From assembly GCA_020633195.1 (NCBI GenBank), contig JACKEC010000030.1, positions 1 to 64,000 on the forward strand: a DNA stretch of 64,000 nucleotides, in the 5' to 3' direction. Below are positions 18,571 to 28,647 of the stretch, one piece after another. Under the pieces are notes generated by a model, which saw only the letters and a list, made by a program, of their open reading frames with translations, was not told the origin of the DNA and did not search any database. Numbering within the stretch: position 1 is the stretch's first letter; each line of letters begins with the position of its first letter. The stretch comes from Sandaracinaceae bacterium. GTDB lineage: Bacteria; Myxococcota_A; Polyangia; Polyangiales; Sandaracinaceae. The position numbers and the translations under genes were made by a program.

Positions 18571-18590
18571 GGGTGCGAGGATAGCGCGCC
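18571..18590. promoter_or_regulatory. 20-bp divergent spacer with overlapping -10 elements
   Basis: The entire space between two start codons contains the core GGATAGC. On the minus strand it reads TATCCT, 7 nt before ATG 18570. On the plus strand it reads GATAGC, 5 nt before ATG 18591. Both transcripts would be leaderless and compete for one melted core; any -35 must lie inside the opposite gene. Confidence 0.45.
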
Positions 18591-19778
18591 ATGAGCCAGC
18601 GGCTCGTCGTCTTCCTCAGCTCGACCGTCGAGGACCTCGACGCGACCCGCCGCGATCTGCGCGCGGCGCTCGTGGAGCGGGGGGTCGACGTCCGGATGAG
18701 CGAGGAGCCGGACTTCCCCGTCGAGCCGGGCGTCACGTCGCACGACGCCTGCCTCCGCGCGGTGCGGGGCGCGCACGTCTTCGTGCTCCTCGTCGCGTCC
18801 CGCTTCGGCGGCGAGTACCAGCGGCAGAACAAGTCGATCACGTGGCGCGAGTGGGAGGAGGCGATGGACGCCAAGCTCCTGCCGGTGGTGCTCGTGCACC
18901 GGGACACCAACGCGCTCGCGCGTAGCGTCTACGAGGCGCGGCGCGAGCAGATGGCGGCGCACCCGACCGAGCAGGTCCTCGAGATCGACGCGCGCCTGCG
19001 GGCCGACCCGCGGTTCGCCGATCGCAAGCCCGACCGGCACAACCTGCCGGGCGTGCAGCGCTTCATCGACACCCTGCGCAAGGGCCACGTCGACAACTGG
19101 GTGCACCTCGACTGGGACGGCACGCCGCGGGAGGCGATGCGGCGGGTGGACGCGCGGCTCTCCGCGGCCCTCGCGGTCGCGCGGGAGCAGGAGCGCCCGG
19201 TCCGCGAGACGGCCGAGCGCGAGCGGCTGCGGCTCCGGGCGACCCAGGAGGTCTCGGCGCTCGCGGCGCGGCTCGCGGTGCACGTCCACACGGGGGCCAA
19301 GCCCCTCGACGCGGCGGTGAGCCTGCTGCTGTCGGGCTTCGCGATCCACGCGCGCGATCTCCTCGGCTACGGCCCCGAGGATCGCTGGAACTTCGTCGTG
19401 TACCGCCGCGACGGGGACATGCTCCACCCCGCCGCGCGCTGCTGTCACCCGGCGATCCCCGTCCACGGCCGGAGCTGGCGCGTGGGCCAGGGTCACGTCG
19501 GCCTATCCGTCTCGCGGGATCGCCTCCTCGTCGGGGGCGACATCCGACACGGCGACGCCTGGATCCCGTCCGGGGCCAAGCCCACCGACGTGGATCACTA
19601 CGTCAGCGCGGTGAGCGTCCCCTTCTCGTTCGGCGGGGGCACCGACGGCCCGGACGGCGCCCTGATCGTCACCAGCAGCCGCCTCGATCACTTCCGATCA
19701 CCCACGCAGATCGAGGTGTTGACAGCCGGAACCCTGACCAACATGTTGACGATGCTCCACGCAGCGGGGGCCTCCTGA
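18591..19778 (+). CDS. DUF4062 protein with GAF-like C-terminal domain
   Basis: This protein has 395 residues. Residues 1-110 are a DUF4062 domain, recognisable by LVVFLSSTVEDLDATRRDL at the start, the SHDACLRAV helix and VFVLLVASRFGGEY. DUF4062 is a small Rossmann-like domain often placed at the N-terminus of STAND ATPases and other proteins of conflict systems. A helical linker (about 190-235) follows. The last 155 residues look like a GAF-type sensor (AARCCHPAIPVHG, GQGHVGLSV, VSVPFSF, GALIVTSS). No NTPase or membrane segment is present. It starts at ATG 18591 and is followed after one nucleotide by a 67-residue acidic protein. It may be a signalling or defence protein; the ligand is unknown. 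Confidence 0.85.
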   Translation: MSQRLVVFLSSTVEDLDATRRDLRAALVERGVDVRMSEEPDFPVEPGVTSHDACLRAVRGAHVFVLLVASRFGGEYQRQNKSITWREWEEAMDAKLLPVVLVHRDTNALARSVYEARREQMAAHPTEQVLEIDARLRADPRFADRKPDRHNLPGVQRFIDTLRKGHVDNWVHLDWDGTPREAMRRVDARLSAALAVAREQERPVRETAERERLRLRATQEVSALAARLAVHVHTGAKPLDAAVSLLLSGFAIHARDLLGYGPEDRWNFVVYRRDGDMLHPAARCCHPAIPVHGRSWRVGQGHVGLSVSRDRLLVGGDIRHGDAWIPSGAKPTDVDHYVSAVSVPFSFGGGTDGPDGALIVTSSRLDHFRSPTQIEVLTAGTLTNMLTMLHAAGAS

Positions 19779-19779
19779 C

Positions 19780-19983
19780 ATGTCCGATCGCGAGCACGAC
19801 GACGACGAGGTGCGCATCATCGGCGGGATGATGGCGTCCGAGACGCCCCAGCAGCGGGCGCAGCGGTTGATCGCGTTGCTCGAGCGGGGCGAGGTCGACG
19901 AGGTCCGCGCGATCGCGAACGCCCGCGCCGCGCAGACCGCGGCCGCGTTCGCCAAAGAGCTCGCCAGCCTCGACAGCGAGTAA
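19780..19983 (+). CDS. small acidic hypothetical protein downstream of the DUF4062 gene
   Basis: This 67-residue protein starts one nucleotide after the DUF4062 stop, so it is almost certainly translationally coupled to it. The first third is very acidic (a run of Asp/Glu), followed by one or two helices (QQRAQRLIALLERG and ARAAQTAAAFAKELASL). No motif is recognised. The tight spacing suggests a partner or regulator of the DUF4062 protein. Confidence 0.62.
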   Translation: MSDREHDDDEVRIIGGMMASETPQQRAQRLIALLERGEVDEVRAIANARAAQTAAAFAKELASLDSE

Positions 19984-20050
19984 CCTCGGCGGGTCACTCC
20001 GACGGCGTGATGGCGAGGTGCGGGAACCGCACGTCGCTGCAGCACTGGCA

Positions 20051-20074
20051 TCCGGGGGCGCGTTTCCCCCTGGA
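20051..20074 (+). terminator. stem-loop after the DUF4062 operon
   Basis: TCCGGGGG pairs with CCCCCTGGA across a 7-nt loop (one G-U pair, one unpaired C). There is no U-tract, so it is at best a weak intrinsic terminator. It may instead be a structured leader just ahead of the histidine-kinase start at 20117. Confidence 0.3.
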
Positions 20075-20116
20075 GATCGCGGGCTGCACCGCTTCCTGCA
20101 ATCCCGAGCCCGACCC

Positions 20117-22687
<2,571 letters not shown>

Positions 22688-22785
22688 CGAGACGGGGAGG
22701 CGCGTGGGGCCGCGGAGCAGGCGACGGGAAGGGACGGGGCGATGGTGTTTGGGATGGGACCGGAGGGGGAATGTGTTGGGAGGGC
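22688..22785 (+). other. G-rich intergenic tract
   Basis: The 98 nt between the regulator and the next small gene are unusually G-rich on the plus strand, with at least eight runs of three or more G separated by short spacers. That could allow a G-quadruplex in the RNA or on the non-template strand. No gene is seen. It ends in GGGAGG, which serves as the ribosome site for ATG 22786. Confidence 0.4.
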
Positions 22786-23094
22786 ATGGCATACGGACTT
22801 GTGAGAGACGAGGCTACTCTGCGAGAGCTGCTGAGCTTTGTGCTCATCTACGCGCCCAACTTCCCCAAGGAGGACTTTCTAGCACCAGAGGACCAGATAA
22901 CGCTCGATAGCGCGTTTCGCAGACTCCGGGATGGGCTGGTGTTCGTGCGCGGGCTGAGGTCAGATGCGGAGCGCTACCGGAGCGTTTGCCAGAACCTGGA
23001 GCGTGCACATCGGTGCTTCGCGGTCGGGGACCGGCGCGGCGGTACCGATCTTATTCAGGCGGTTGATGCCGAACTGTTCGGTGGCGCCCAGTGA
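22786..23094 (+). CDS. small hypothetical protein
   Basis: This 102-residue soluble, mainly helical protein has no recognised family (segments ELLSFVLIYAPNFPKEDF, SAFRRLRDGLVFVRGL and ERAHRCFAVGDRRGG). I chose ATG 22786 because GGGAGG lies 4 nt upstream; ATG 22771 is a weaker option. Codon choice is less G/C-biased at third positions than in surrounding genes, which fits a transferred accessory gene. It sits at the left edge of the decayed accessory patch, 45 nt before the first dispersed repeat. Confidence 0.55.
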   Translation: MAYGLVRDEATLRELLSFVLIYAPNFPKEDFLAPEDQITLDSAFRRLRDGLVFVRGLRSDAERYRSVCQNLERAHRCFAVGDRRGGTDLIQAVDAELFGGAQ

Positions 23095-23139
23095 TGGGAA
23101 TGCCGGCGGCCATCAGGGGAGGACCGGTCAGAGCCCTTA

Positions 23140-23323
23140 GCACGATCCCACCCAGGGTCTCGGCGAGCGAGAGGACGATCCCACCTAGGGTCTCGGCGAG
23201 AGCCGAGAAAACCTACGTTGCTATGCTCCGGCCGGAGCGTCTGCCGGCCTCCACGCCACCCCGCTCGCCGCGCCAAAGCCCTCCCCATCCGGCTGCTCTC
23301 AGCGGATCCCAGCACCCCGCCGG
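23140..23323 (+). repeat. dispersed repeat, copy A (with internal tandem unit)
   Basis: About 150 nt here match 26642-26793 at high identity, from CACGATCCCACC through the AACCTACGTTGCTAT core to CCCAGCACCCCGCC. Copy A carries the first unit (ATCCCACC-AGGGTCTCGGCGAG) twice in tandem, at 23142-23168 and 23176-23200, whereas copy B has it once. Short peptides conserved in some frames simply reflect nucleotide identity. This is probably a transposase-linked or intergenic repeat. Confidence 0.8.
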
Positions 23324-23967
23324 CAACGCCTCGATGGCGTTCGGCGCCGGAGCCGCGCGGAGCATTTCTAGAGGTTGCAGGGGAGCGTATTAGCTAGATG
23401 AACCGGTCCACCGTGTCCCTCCAGACCTTGGCCCCATTGCGTTGTCGGCCGCAGTTGTCGCGTTCGCTGCGTCACAGCAGCCTCGCTCGCAGTCAGTAAC
23501 ACGTCTTCTGCCAGTGTCTGTGCACTATCCCTCAGGAATCAGGTTCGAGGTGCCGCGTTCGTTCCAGGCAGAACTCGTAGCGAAGTCGCACGGATGCGGA
23601 GCCACGTTTCGCACGGTCGCGGTCTGGAAGGAGCGCCTCCGGTGAAGTGACTGTGCACGGCCGCGTCGGACGATTACGCCGTCAGCTTCAAATGCGGGTG
23701 ACACGTATCTGCTTTTCCTGACGGTCACGTGGTCGTTTGAACATCCTGTGATGCTCGAGAGACCTTCTTAGGGCTGCCCTCGCACATTCTGACGGTCTTG
23801 AGGCGCAGGGTTTGTCTCGTCGGACTGCGAATCCGCGCGACGCGCTGACGAGCGTACCGGATCGATTTGTCCTTGTACGAGGGATCGATCGATCTGTGTC
23901 CGTGCTACAGCCAAGACACTCCGAGAATAGCAGCCAGTTGCGCAACGACCCACCCTGCGAGGTCCCG
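23324..23967. other. gene-free, lower-GC interval
   Basis: No convincing gene is present. A 67-residue frame (23442-23645, plus) has no recognisable features. The stretch is visibly less GC-rich than the rest of the window. It probably consists of decayed DNA between the repeat and the gene remnant at 23968. Confidence 0.4.
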
Positions 23968-24167
23968 ATGAAACAAATCTACGCGGACTTCAATGACGTC
24001 GCCGGCGATCGCGCGTTGCCCCTCACGTGTCGGGGAGTCACGTCGCATCGAGAGTAGAGCGACGGACTTGAGGACGGCGGAAGTCTGGCTAACCGATCAC
24101 GAGCGCGCGTACATGGACACGATCTTGGCGTCAAACCCGGGCGCGGGTGGACGGTCAGATTCGGGAT
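23968..24167 (+). pseudogene. decayed small gene (MKxIYADFND family)
   Basis: ATG 23968 follows GAGGTC at a ribosome-site distance and encodes MKQIYADFNDVAG with LPLTCRGVTS. As I recall, this opening is shared by a family of short bacterial proteins starting MKRIYADFN and containing LPLTC. The frame stops at 24057, after 29 codons. A later frame continues with EVWLTDHE, similar to the next expected segment (VWLTDxE), up to a stop near 24167. At least one frameshift and a stop therefore break the gene. The family recognition is from memory and moderate. Confidence 0.45.
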
Positions 24168-24660
24168 GAGCGCATTGAGTAGAAGCTCGCGTCCTGTCAG
24201 GATCGCGGAGGGACGCGCACCTCTTGGCCCTGATCACGGCCGCGACCGTCTTGCTCGGCCCGTAGCGCCTGAGAGACTCGTCGGTCCAGTGGGCACCAGC
24301 GCTGTTGCGCATTGAGGAGACAAGGTGGCCACGTCCTGGGACCTTCTCAGGGAACTCGCACGGGCGTCAGGTTACTTCGTTTTCAACAGGCGTCGTCGTC
24401 GCCGCCGAGCGCCGACTCCCGCGCCGTGGTGGTTCATCCGGGCGGACTCGCCGGGCGTCCCCAGCAGATCGCGAGCGCCTCGTGGAGCGCAGGCTCGATC
24501 CTCAGCGCTCCCCCGCCTGCGCCAATCTGGACTCGATATCCGTCAGGAGCTGGTCGTCGAGTCGTCGGCCATCTTCGGCAGAGACGCCGTCAGGCGAGCG
24601 GAAATTCCAGATCGCCGCCCCGGCGGAGAACGCCAACTGCTGGATCCCCTCCCGCCGCGC
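24168..24660. other. interval without recognisable gene
   Basis: Overlapping frames occur on both strands but none shows a motif, a ribosome site or consistent codon bias. A minus-strand frame ending at 24502 (containing AAIWNFRSPDGVSAEDG) could be the tail of something decayed. Nothing can be assigned. Confidence 0.35.
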
Positions 24661-25235
24661 GTGAACCTGCGTCAACCGTCGGGCGCCGGAGCGAGGTCCT
24701 CGAGGCAGCGCTCGGAGCACGCGAGGACGAGCAGCGGGAAGTCGTCCGTGCCCAGCGCGCGAGCGTGATCCAGCGGCGCAGGGTGGCGCGTCTTACGGCA
24801 GCGCAGACGCTGCAGACGCTCGCACGGCTTCGCTCGGGACCTCGGTGACGTCTTGCCGAGGAACGCGAACGGCGGCCGATTCTGAAGTTCCGTAGATGGC
24901 CCGCGTGCTGACGCGCGAGTCGCGCAGCTTCGTGCGCCGCGTCAGTTCGTAGGGGAATAGTGCGTGGAAGGAGCAGTAGACGTCGAGGTACTCGAGCGCC
25001 GCCATGCCTCCGATCTCGGGGCAGGCGCGAGACGTGGCTGCCGTACATCTTCAGCTCGCGAACCGTGACGAGCTTCGCGATGGACTGGGGGAGCGTCGTC
25101 GATCTGCGCGCGCGCCGGTCCGTCGAGGCTCGAGCGGGAGCGAAGCTCGTCGCGCCTCGTCGGCTGCGTCGTCGATGCGCTCGACGAGGTCGCGCCAGGC
25201 GTCGCAGGACTGTCCTGTTCCTCCAGGTGGACGCG
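24661..25235 (-). pseudogene. frameshifted leucine-rich-repeat family protein
   Basis: Read on the minus strand, the sequence gives, in order but in changing frames: CDAWRDLVERIDDAADEA, TTLPQSIAKLVTVRELKMYGS with HVSRLP, GMAALEYLDVYCSFHALFPYEL followed by LRDSRVSTRAIYG, then CSVC, and finally LGTDDFPLLVLACSERCLEDL. This order (short helical start, two LRR units, FPYE with LRDSxVSTRALYGN, CSVC, LPLLVxACS) is that of a known small LRR-domain family in myxobacteria and actinobacteria. At least three frameshifts break it. The coordinates are approximate and the original start is uncertain. It is a clear relic of a gene. Confidence 0.72.
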
Positions 25236-25518
25236 GCGGAGCAGGCATCGACGTGCTGGCTACAACAGTCGAAGCGCATTCGCACGCCGCGAATCGACGG
25301 GGGTGGCTCGGCGGGTCGGATGGAGCAGCTTCATTCATGCGGTCGTGACCCGGGCGGCTGGCGCTGGAGGGCGATGGACACCGCCCGTCAGCTCGGCGGA
25401 TAGTACGTGAACGACCTCTCTCTCCCACAGCCCGTCGGGGAGAACACTCCAGTTCAAGTTCTGCGAAGTGGCCGTCGCTTCCCCCGGGGAGCCGGACGGG
25501 CCGGAGCTCTGTCTGCGC
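25236..25518. other. gap between two pseudogenes
   Basis: No gene is called. A minus-strand frame contains NLNWSVLPDGLWEREVVHVL, which reads like real protein and may be the start of another decayed gene, but it cannot be joined to either neighbour with confidence. Confidence 0.35.
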
Positions 25519-26600
25519 CTAGCGCCAGCTCGGCGGGTCGTGCTGCACGAGATCCATGAAGTCGTCGAGCGGGAGCGCCTCGAATGCCACTCCATCCGCG
25601 GTCTGCGCGATGAAGTCATTGGTCCTGAACAGCAGGTTCCCGCGGGTATCGAAGTCCGTCGCGAGGAAAGGGCGCACTTGGTCGAGCGCGTCGCCGTCGA
25701 GCTTGCACAGCCCCACCGGCGGCGCTCCGCCGACCCACACATCACCACGCCATTTCGCGACCCCATGCAGCCCGGTCTCGGCCCGGAGGATCTTGGTCCA
25801 GCCGTACGCGGAGCCCTTGAGCAGATCACCCTCGCGCCCCGTGGCGTAGACCTCGTCGTCGTCGACACAGAACACGGAGATCAGCGGGTCGTCCGACGGC
25901 GTCGTCATCTCCGTCCAGCTCGACCCATCCCAGCGCGCGATCCGCCCGTTGTGACCGACCCAGAGGCGATCCTTCCACTTCGCGACGTATTTGATGTTCT
26001 GGGGCCCTGTCGAAGAAGTCCGGCGCGTCGACGTGGCGCCAGCTCTGGCCTTCCCACAGCATCACGACCGTCTTCGACTCACCGAGCCCCCACGCCATCA
26101 CGTAGTCGTCGGCGAGGCCCCAGACGCCCTGCACCGACTTGGTAGCCCGCGCACACGATCAGGTCGGGCGACACACCGTGGATGTCATAGATCCGATCCG
26201 GCAGCGGATCGGTGGTCCGGCTCGACCCATCGAACACCTGCCGTCTTTGCGCAGCACGACGAAGCGAAGCCGAGCGTCGTCTCTGCCCCATACCCGCGTG
26301 GCGTTGATGCCGTCTGACGCGTCCATGGGGTGCCACGAACCGGGTTCGGTCGTTGATCCACGTCTCGCCGTCCACGCTAGCCGTAGACCCGTCCGAAGCA
26401 GCCCGAAAAGGCAGACTGTAGCGGCCGTGCGTTGTGTAGCCCACCCGCGTCTCCGTCGCGCGAAGATTGACGATGCGATCCTGCCCCTTCGGGATCGCCG
26501 GGATCCCAGCGCCGTCGAGGAAGGCTCGTTCAGCGTCCGTCCGGACGCCGACGTCAATGCGTGCTCCATAGCCATCGTCTCTCCTAGCAGTCGTCGGGTC
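25519..26600 (-). pseudogene. propeller-like protein broken by four frameshifts
   Basis: The minus strand encodes a continuous-looking protein only if the frame is changed four times. Its segments are RIDVGVRTDAERAFLDG, NINATRVWG-like DGINATRVWGRDDARLRFVV, PLPDRIYDIHGVSPDLIVC, VWGLADDYVMAWG with LWEGQSWRHVD, NIKYVAKWKDRLWVGHNG and a last intact 129-codon stretch ending in DPPSWR at 25519. The recurring VWG, LWVG and VYATG turns with Trp and Gly suggest a six- or seven-bladed propeller of short repeats. Since neighbouring long genes are intact, decay is more likely than poor sequence quality. Start and exact breakpoints are approximate; the function is unknown. Confidence 0.72.
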
Positions 26601-26641
26601 TCCGTGGGCCTGGCGCGCTTCACACGCCCGTGTGCGAGGGA

Positions 26642-26793
26642 GCACGATCCCACCCAGGGTCTCGGCGAGAGTCTTGACAACCTACGTTGCTATCCTCCGG
26701 TCGGAGCGTCTGCCCGCCTCCACGCCACCCCGCTCGCCGCGCCCAATCCCCCCACATCCGGCCGCTCTCAGCGGATCCCAGCACCCCGCCAGC
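26642..26793 (+). repeat. dispersed repeat, copy B (beside the transposase gene)
   Basis: This is the second copy of the repeat at 23140-23323, with one instead of two leading units. It ends about 68 nt from the stop codon of the RAYT-type transposase gene, on that gene's 3' side. The position suggests a link with the transposase, as REP/BIME elements have with their RAYT proteins. Confidence 0.78.
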
Positions 26794-26860
26794 ACCGACG
26801 GACGCACCGCGGTCCGGGAGCCTCGTGGGTCCCAGGCCTCATCGCGCGCTCGACCTCCTC

Positions 26861-27751
26861 CTAAGGAGGGTCCGCCACGCGCACGCCGTGTCGGACGCGC
26901 ATGAGCATCGTTCCGTAGGGGAACACCACGTCCCGCTCGCCGGCTTGGTAGCGGCGCCAGCAGGCTCGGTACTCGGTGCGGAAGGTCTTCAGCTCGATGG
27001 CGGCCTCGATGCGCTCGACGACGCAGCCCGGTCCGGTGGCGAAGTTGGGATGAATCACGCCGAACGTCTCCCAGGTCTTTGCGCGCTTGTAGGGGCTGAC
27101 GTTCCGGGCGGCGACGCGTCCGAGCACTCGGTAGCCCCTGGCCTTGATGTCGGCGTGGGCCTCGGCGACCTGACGCTTCACCTCGGCGGCGATGCGCCGA
27201 CGCGACACCTCTTCGCCGAGCTCCGCCAGCATCCGGGGCGGCAGGGTTACGGCGAGCGAGGCGTCGCGCTCCCAGAACCTCGCGTCGAAGAAGAACCCAG
27301 GTCGCACGCCTTCGAGGACGCGGCGGCCCAGGTCCTCGACCTGGATCGACAGACCGGGCCAGTCTTTCGGCTCCCACACGAGCCCCGCGGCGACGGGGTT
27401 CACGATGGCGTAGGCGATCTCGAAGATCTCCGCCTCCACCGTCTTGCACTCCACGATCCCGAGCTCGCCGGGCGCCCACACGATGCCGCGGCGCGCCCTC
27501 CTCAAGACGTTCACGGCCTTGGCGAGGAAGCTGTCGAAGTCGCGGAAGAAGTCGCTGATGCGCTGGTCCTCGACGGTCACCACGGCGTGGAAGTGCGAGG
27601 ACATCACCGTCAAGGCGTTGAGCTCGAGCCCGAAGAGCGGAGCGAGGGTGGCGAAGAGCCAGGTCACCAGCGCCGTGAGCTTCTCGTCGGGCCGCAAGAG
27701 GAAGCGCCGGTCGTGCACGCGCCGACAGACCGCGAAGGTGGTCTTGGGCAT
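26861..27751 (-). CDS. REP-associated tyrosine transposase (Y1/IS200-like, RAYT)
   Basis: This is a 296-residue single-strand DNA transposase of the HUH family. It has the metal-binding His-x-His in VMSSHFHAVV at about residue 80 and the RAYT-type block YAIVNPVAAGLVW, which holds the candidate catalytic Tyr. ATG 27751 starts at MPKTTFAVCRRVHDRR, the usual RAYT opening; the frame upstream is non-homologous. It is longer than canonical RAYTs (about 165), with a helical C-terminal extension of roughly 120 residues. No partner tnpB is present. One dispersed-repeat copy lies 3' of it and pyrimidine-rich direct repeats lie 5'. The gene appears intact and is the only intact mobile-element gene in the patch. 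Confidence 0.84.
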   Translation of the reverse strand: MPKTTFAVCRRVHDRRFLLRPDEKLTALVTWLFATLAPLFGLELNALTVMSSHFHAVVTVEDQRISDFFRDFDSFLAKAVNVLRRARRGIVWAPGELGIVECKTVEAEIFEIAYAIVNPVAAGLVWEPKDWPGLSIQVEDLGRRVLEGVRPGFFFDARFWERDASLAVTLPPRMLAELGEEVSRRRIAAEVKRQVAEAHADIKARGYRVLGRVAARNVSPYKRAKTWETFGVIHPNFATGPGCVVERIEAAIELKTFRTEYRACWRRYQAGERDVVFPYGTMLMRVRHGVRVADPP

Positions 27752-28131
27752 CGGGATGCGGCGCGGGTTCGTCACGCTCCGCGGTGCATCACGCGGTGTG
27801 CCGGAGATGCGCCTCAACGATCCCGCGGGCTTACAGGCTCGGAGCGGCGTGAGCGGCGAAACCGCGGCGGCGATCGCCGCTGGCAGCCGCCCCTCGGCCT
27901 CCGAAGCGGACGGACCTCCTCGACTCCCGCTCTCCCTTACTTCCAGCCCCCTCGAGAAGCGGGGGCGGGCGCGCAGCGCCCGATACCTTCCTTCGCGGCC
28001 GCGCAGCGGACGCACCCTCCCCTACTCCTGCTCTCCCCTACTCCCAGCCCCTCGCTCTCGCCTCGACGCGACCCATCCGACGACGCGCTCCCCGTCTCGC
28101 TCCCCGCCCACTCGCCGTCTCCCTCCCCGTC
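27752..28131. repeat. pyrimidine-rich intergenic region with imperfect direct repeat
   Basis: No gene is seen in these 380 nt upstream of the transposase. A segment of about 35 nt around 27920-27954 (CGACTCCCGCTCTCCC onwards to CAGCCCC) is repeated imperfectly at about 28022-28056. The right half is almost pure C/T on the plus strand. A 14-nt perfect palindrome, GCGGCGATCGCCGC, lies near 27870. This could be a transposase substrate or leader. Confidence 0.5.
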
Positions 28132-28569
28132 TCAGCGCACGGGGACGGTGCGCCGCGTTCGCCACGTCCCATGCAGGTTGCAGTGGGCGCGCACGGTCAC
28201 GTCGACCGTCTCGGTGAGGACCAGGGAGAGGCGCACGATCGGGTAGGCGACACGCGGGCCGAGGTCGGCGACGAAGACGCGCTCGTCTCCGACCGCGACC
28301 TCCACCCACTCGATGTGATGCGCGGGCGCCATGCCGTGGGGGTCGACGCCGACCTGGGCCACGAAGTCGAAGGGGCGACCGGCTCGCGCCGCGCGCGGGA
28401 GCATCAGCACCGGCACGTGGCGGCGCTCCTCGGGCGAGAGGTCCTCGGGGTTCGCCGGCTCACGGCCGTCGAGCGGCCCCGTCGGGGACCAGCCCGGCCG
28501 CGTCTGCGCGCGAGCGATGGGCGCGAGCGCCAGGCTCGCCAGCCCCACGACGATGCTTCGGCGTCGCAC
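28132..28569 (-). CDS. exported superoxide-reductase-like protein (desulfoferrodoxin fold)
   Basis: This 145-residue protein starts with GTG 28569, giving a signal peptide with RRRS ahead of a hydrophobic stretch and an Ala-Gln cleavage site (IARAQ), possibly Tat-type. The mature part matches class II superoxide reductase: RRHVPVL, the DPHG region, HHIEWVEV and HCNLHG. These would supply the four-His/one-Cys iron site that reduces superoxide to peroxide. The N-terminal rubredoxin-like iron domain of class I enzymes is absent. It stands alone, divergent from the pseudo-receiver gene. SoxY/SoxZ-like sulfur carriers have a related fold, but the HHIEW and CNLHG motifs favour SOR. Confidence 0.78.
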   Translation of the reverse strand: MRRRSIVVGLASLALAPIARAQTRPGWSPTGPLDGREPANPEDLSPEERRHVPVLMLPRAARAGRPFDFVAQVGVDPHGMAPAHHIEWVEVAVGDERVFVADLGPRVAYPIVRLSLVLTETVDVTVRAHCNLHGTWRTRRTVPVR

Positions 28570-28635
28570 GGGCGGAGCGTAGCAGGGCCACCGACGGGAT
28601 CGGCGATGAGCGTTTCTCGACGGCCCGCGAGTGCT

Positions 28636-28641
28636 TATCAT
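28636..28641 (+). promoter_or_regulatory. candidate -10 of the pseudo-receiver gene
   Basis: TATCAT ends 6 nt before GTG 28648. That spacing would place the transcription start at or next to the start codon, implying a leaderless mRNA. No -35 consensus is evident. Confidence 0.4.
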
Positions 28642-28647
28642 CCGCGC

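Noticed and set aside
20041..20065. Sigma54 promoter ahead of the histidine kinase (TGGCATCCGGGGGCG)
   Set aside because: The -12 element lacks the TTGC core (it reads GGCG), and spacing is only approximate. The sequence is better explained by the stem-loop.
23091..23393. Short proteins encoded by both dispersed-repeat copies (shared ERLPASTPPRSP peptide)
   Set aside because: The peptide similarity follows directly from nucleotide identity; the frames continue into unrelated sequence and have no ribosome sites.
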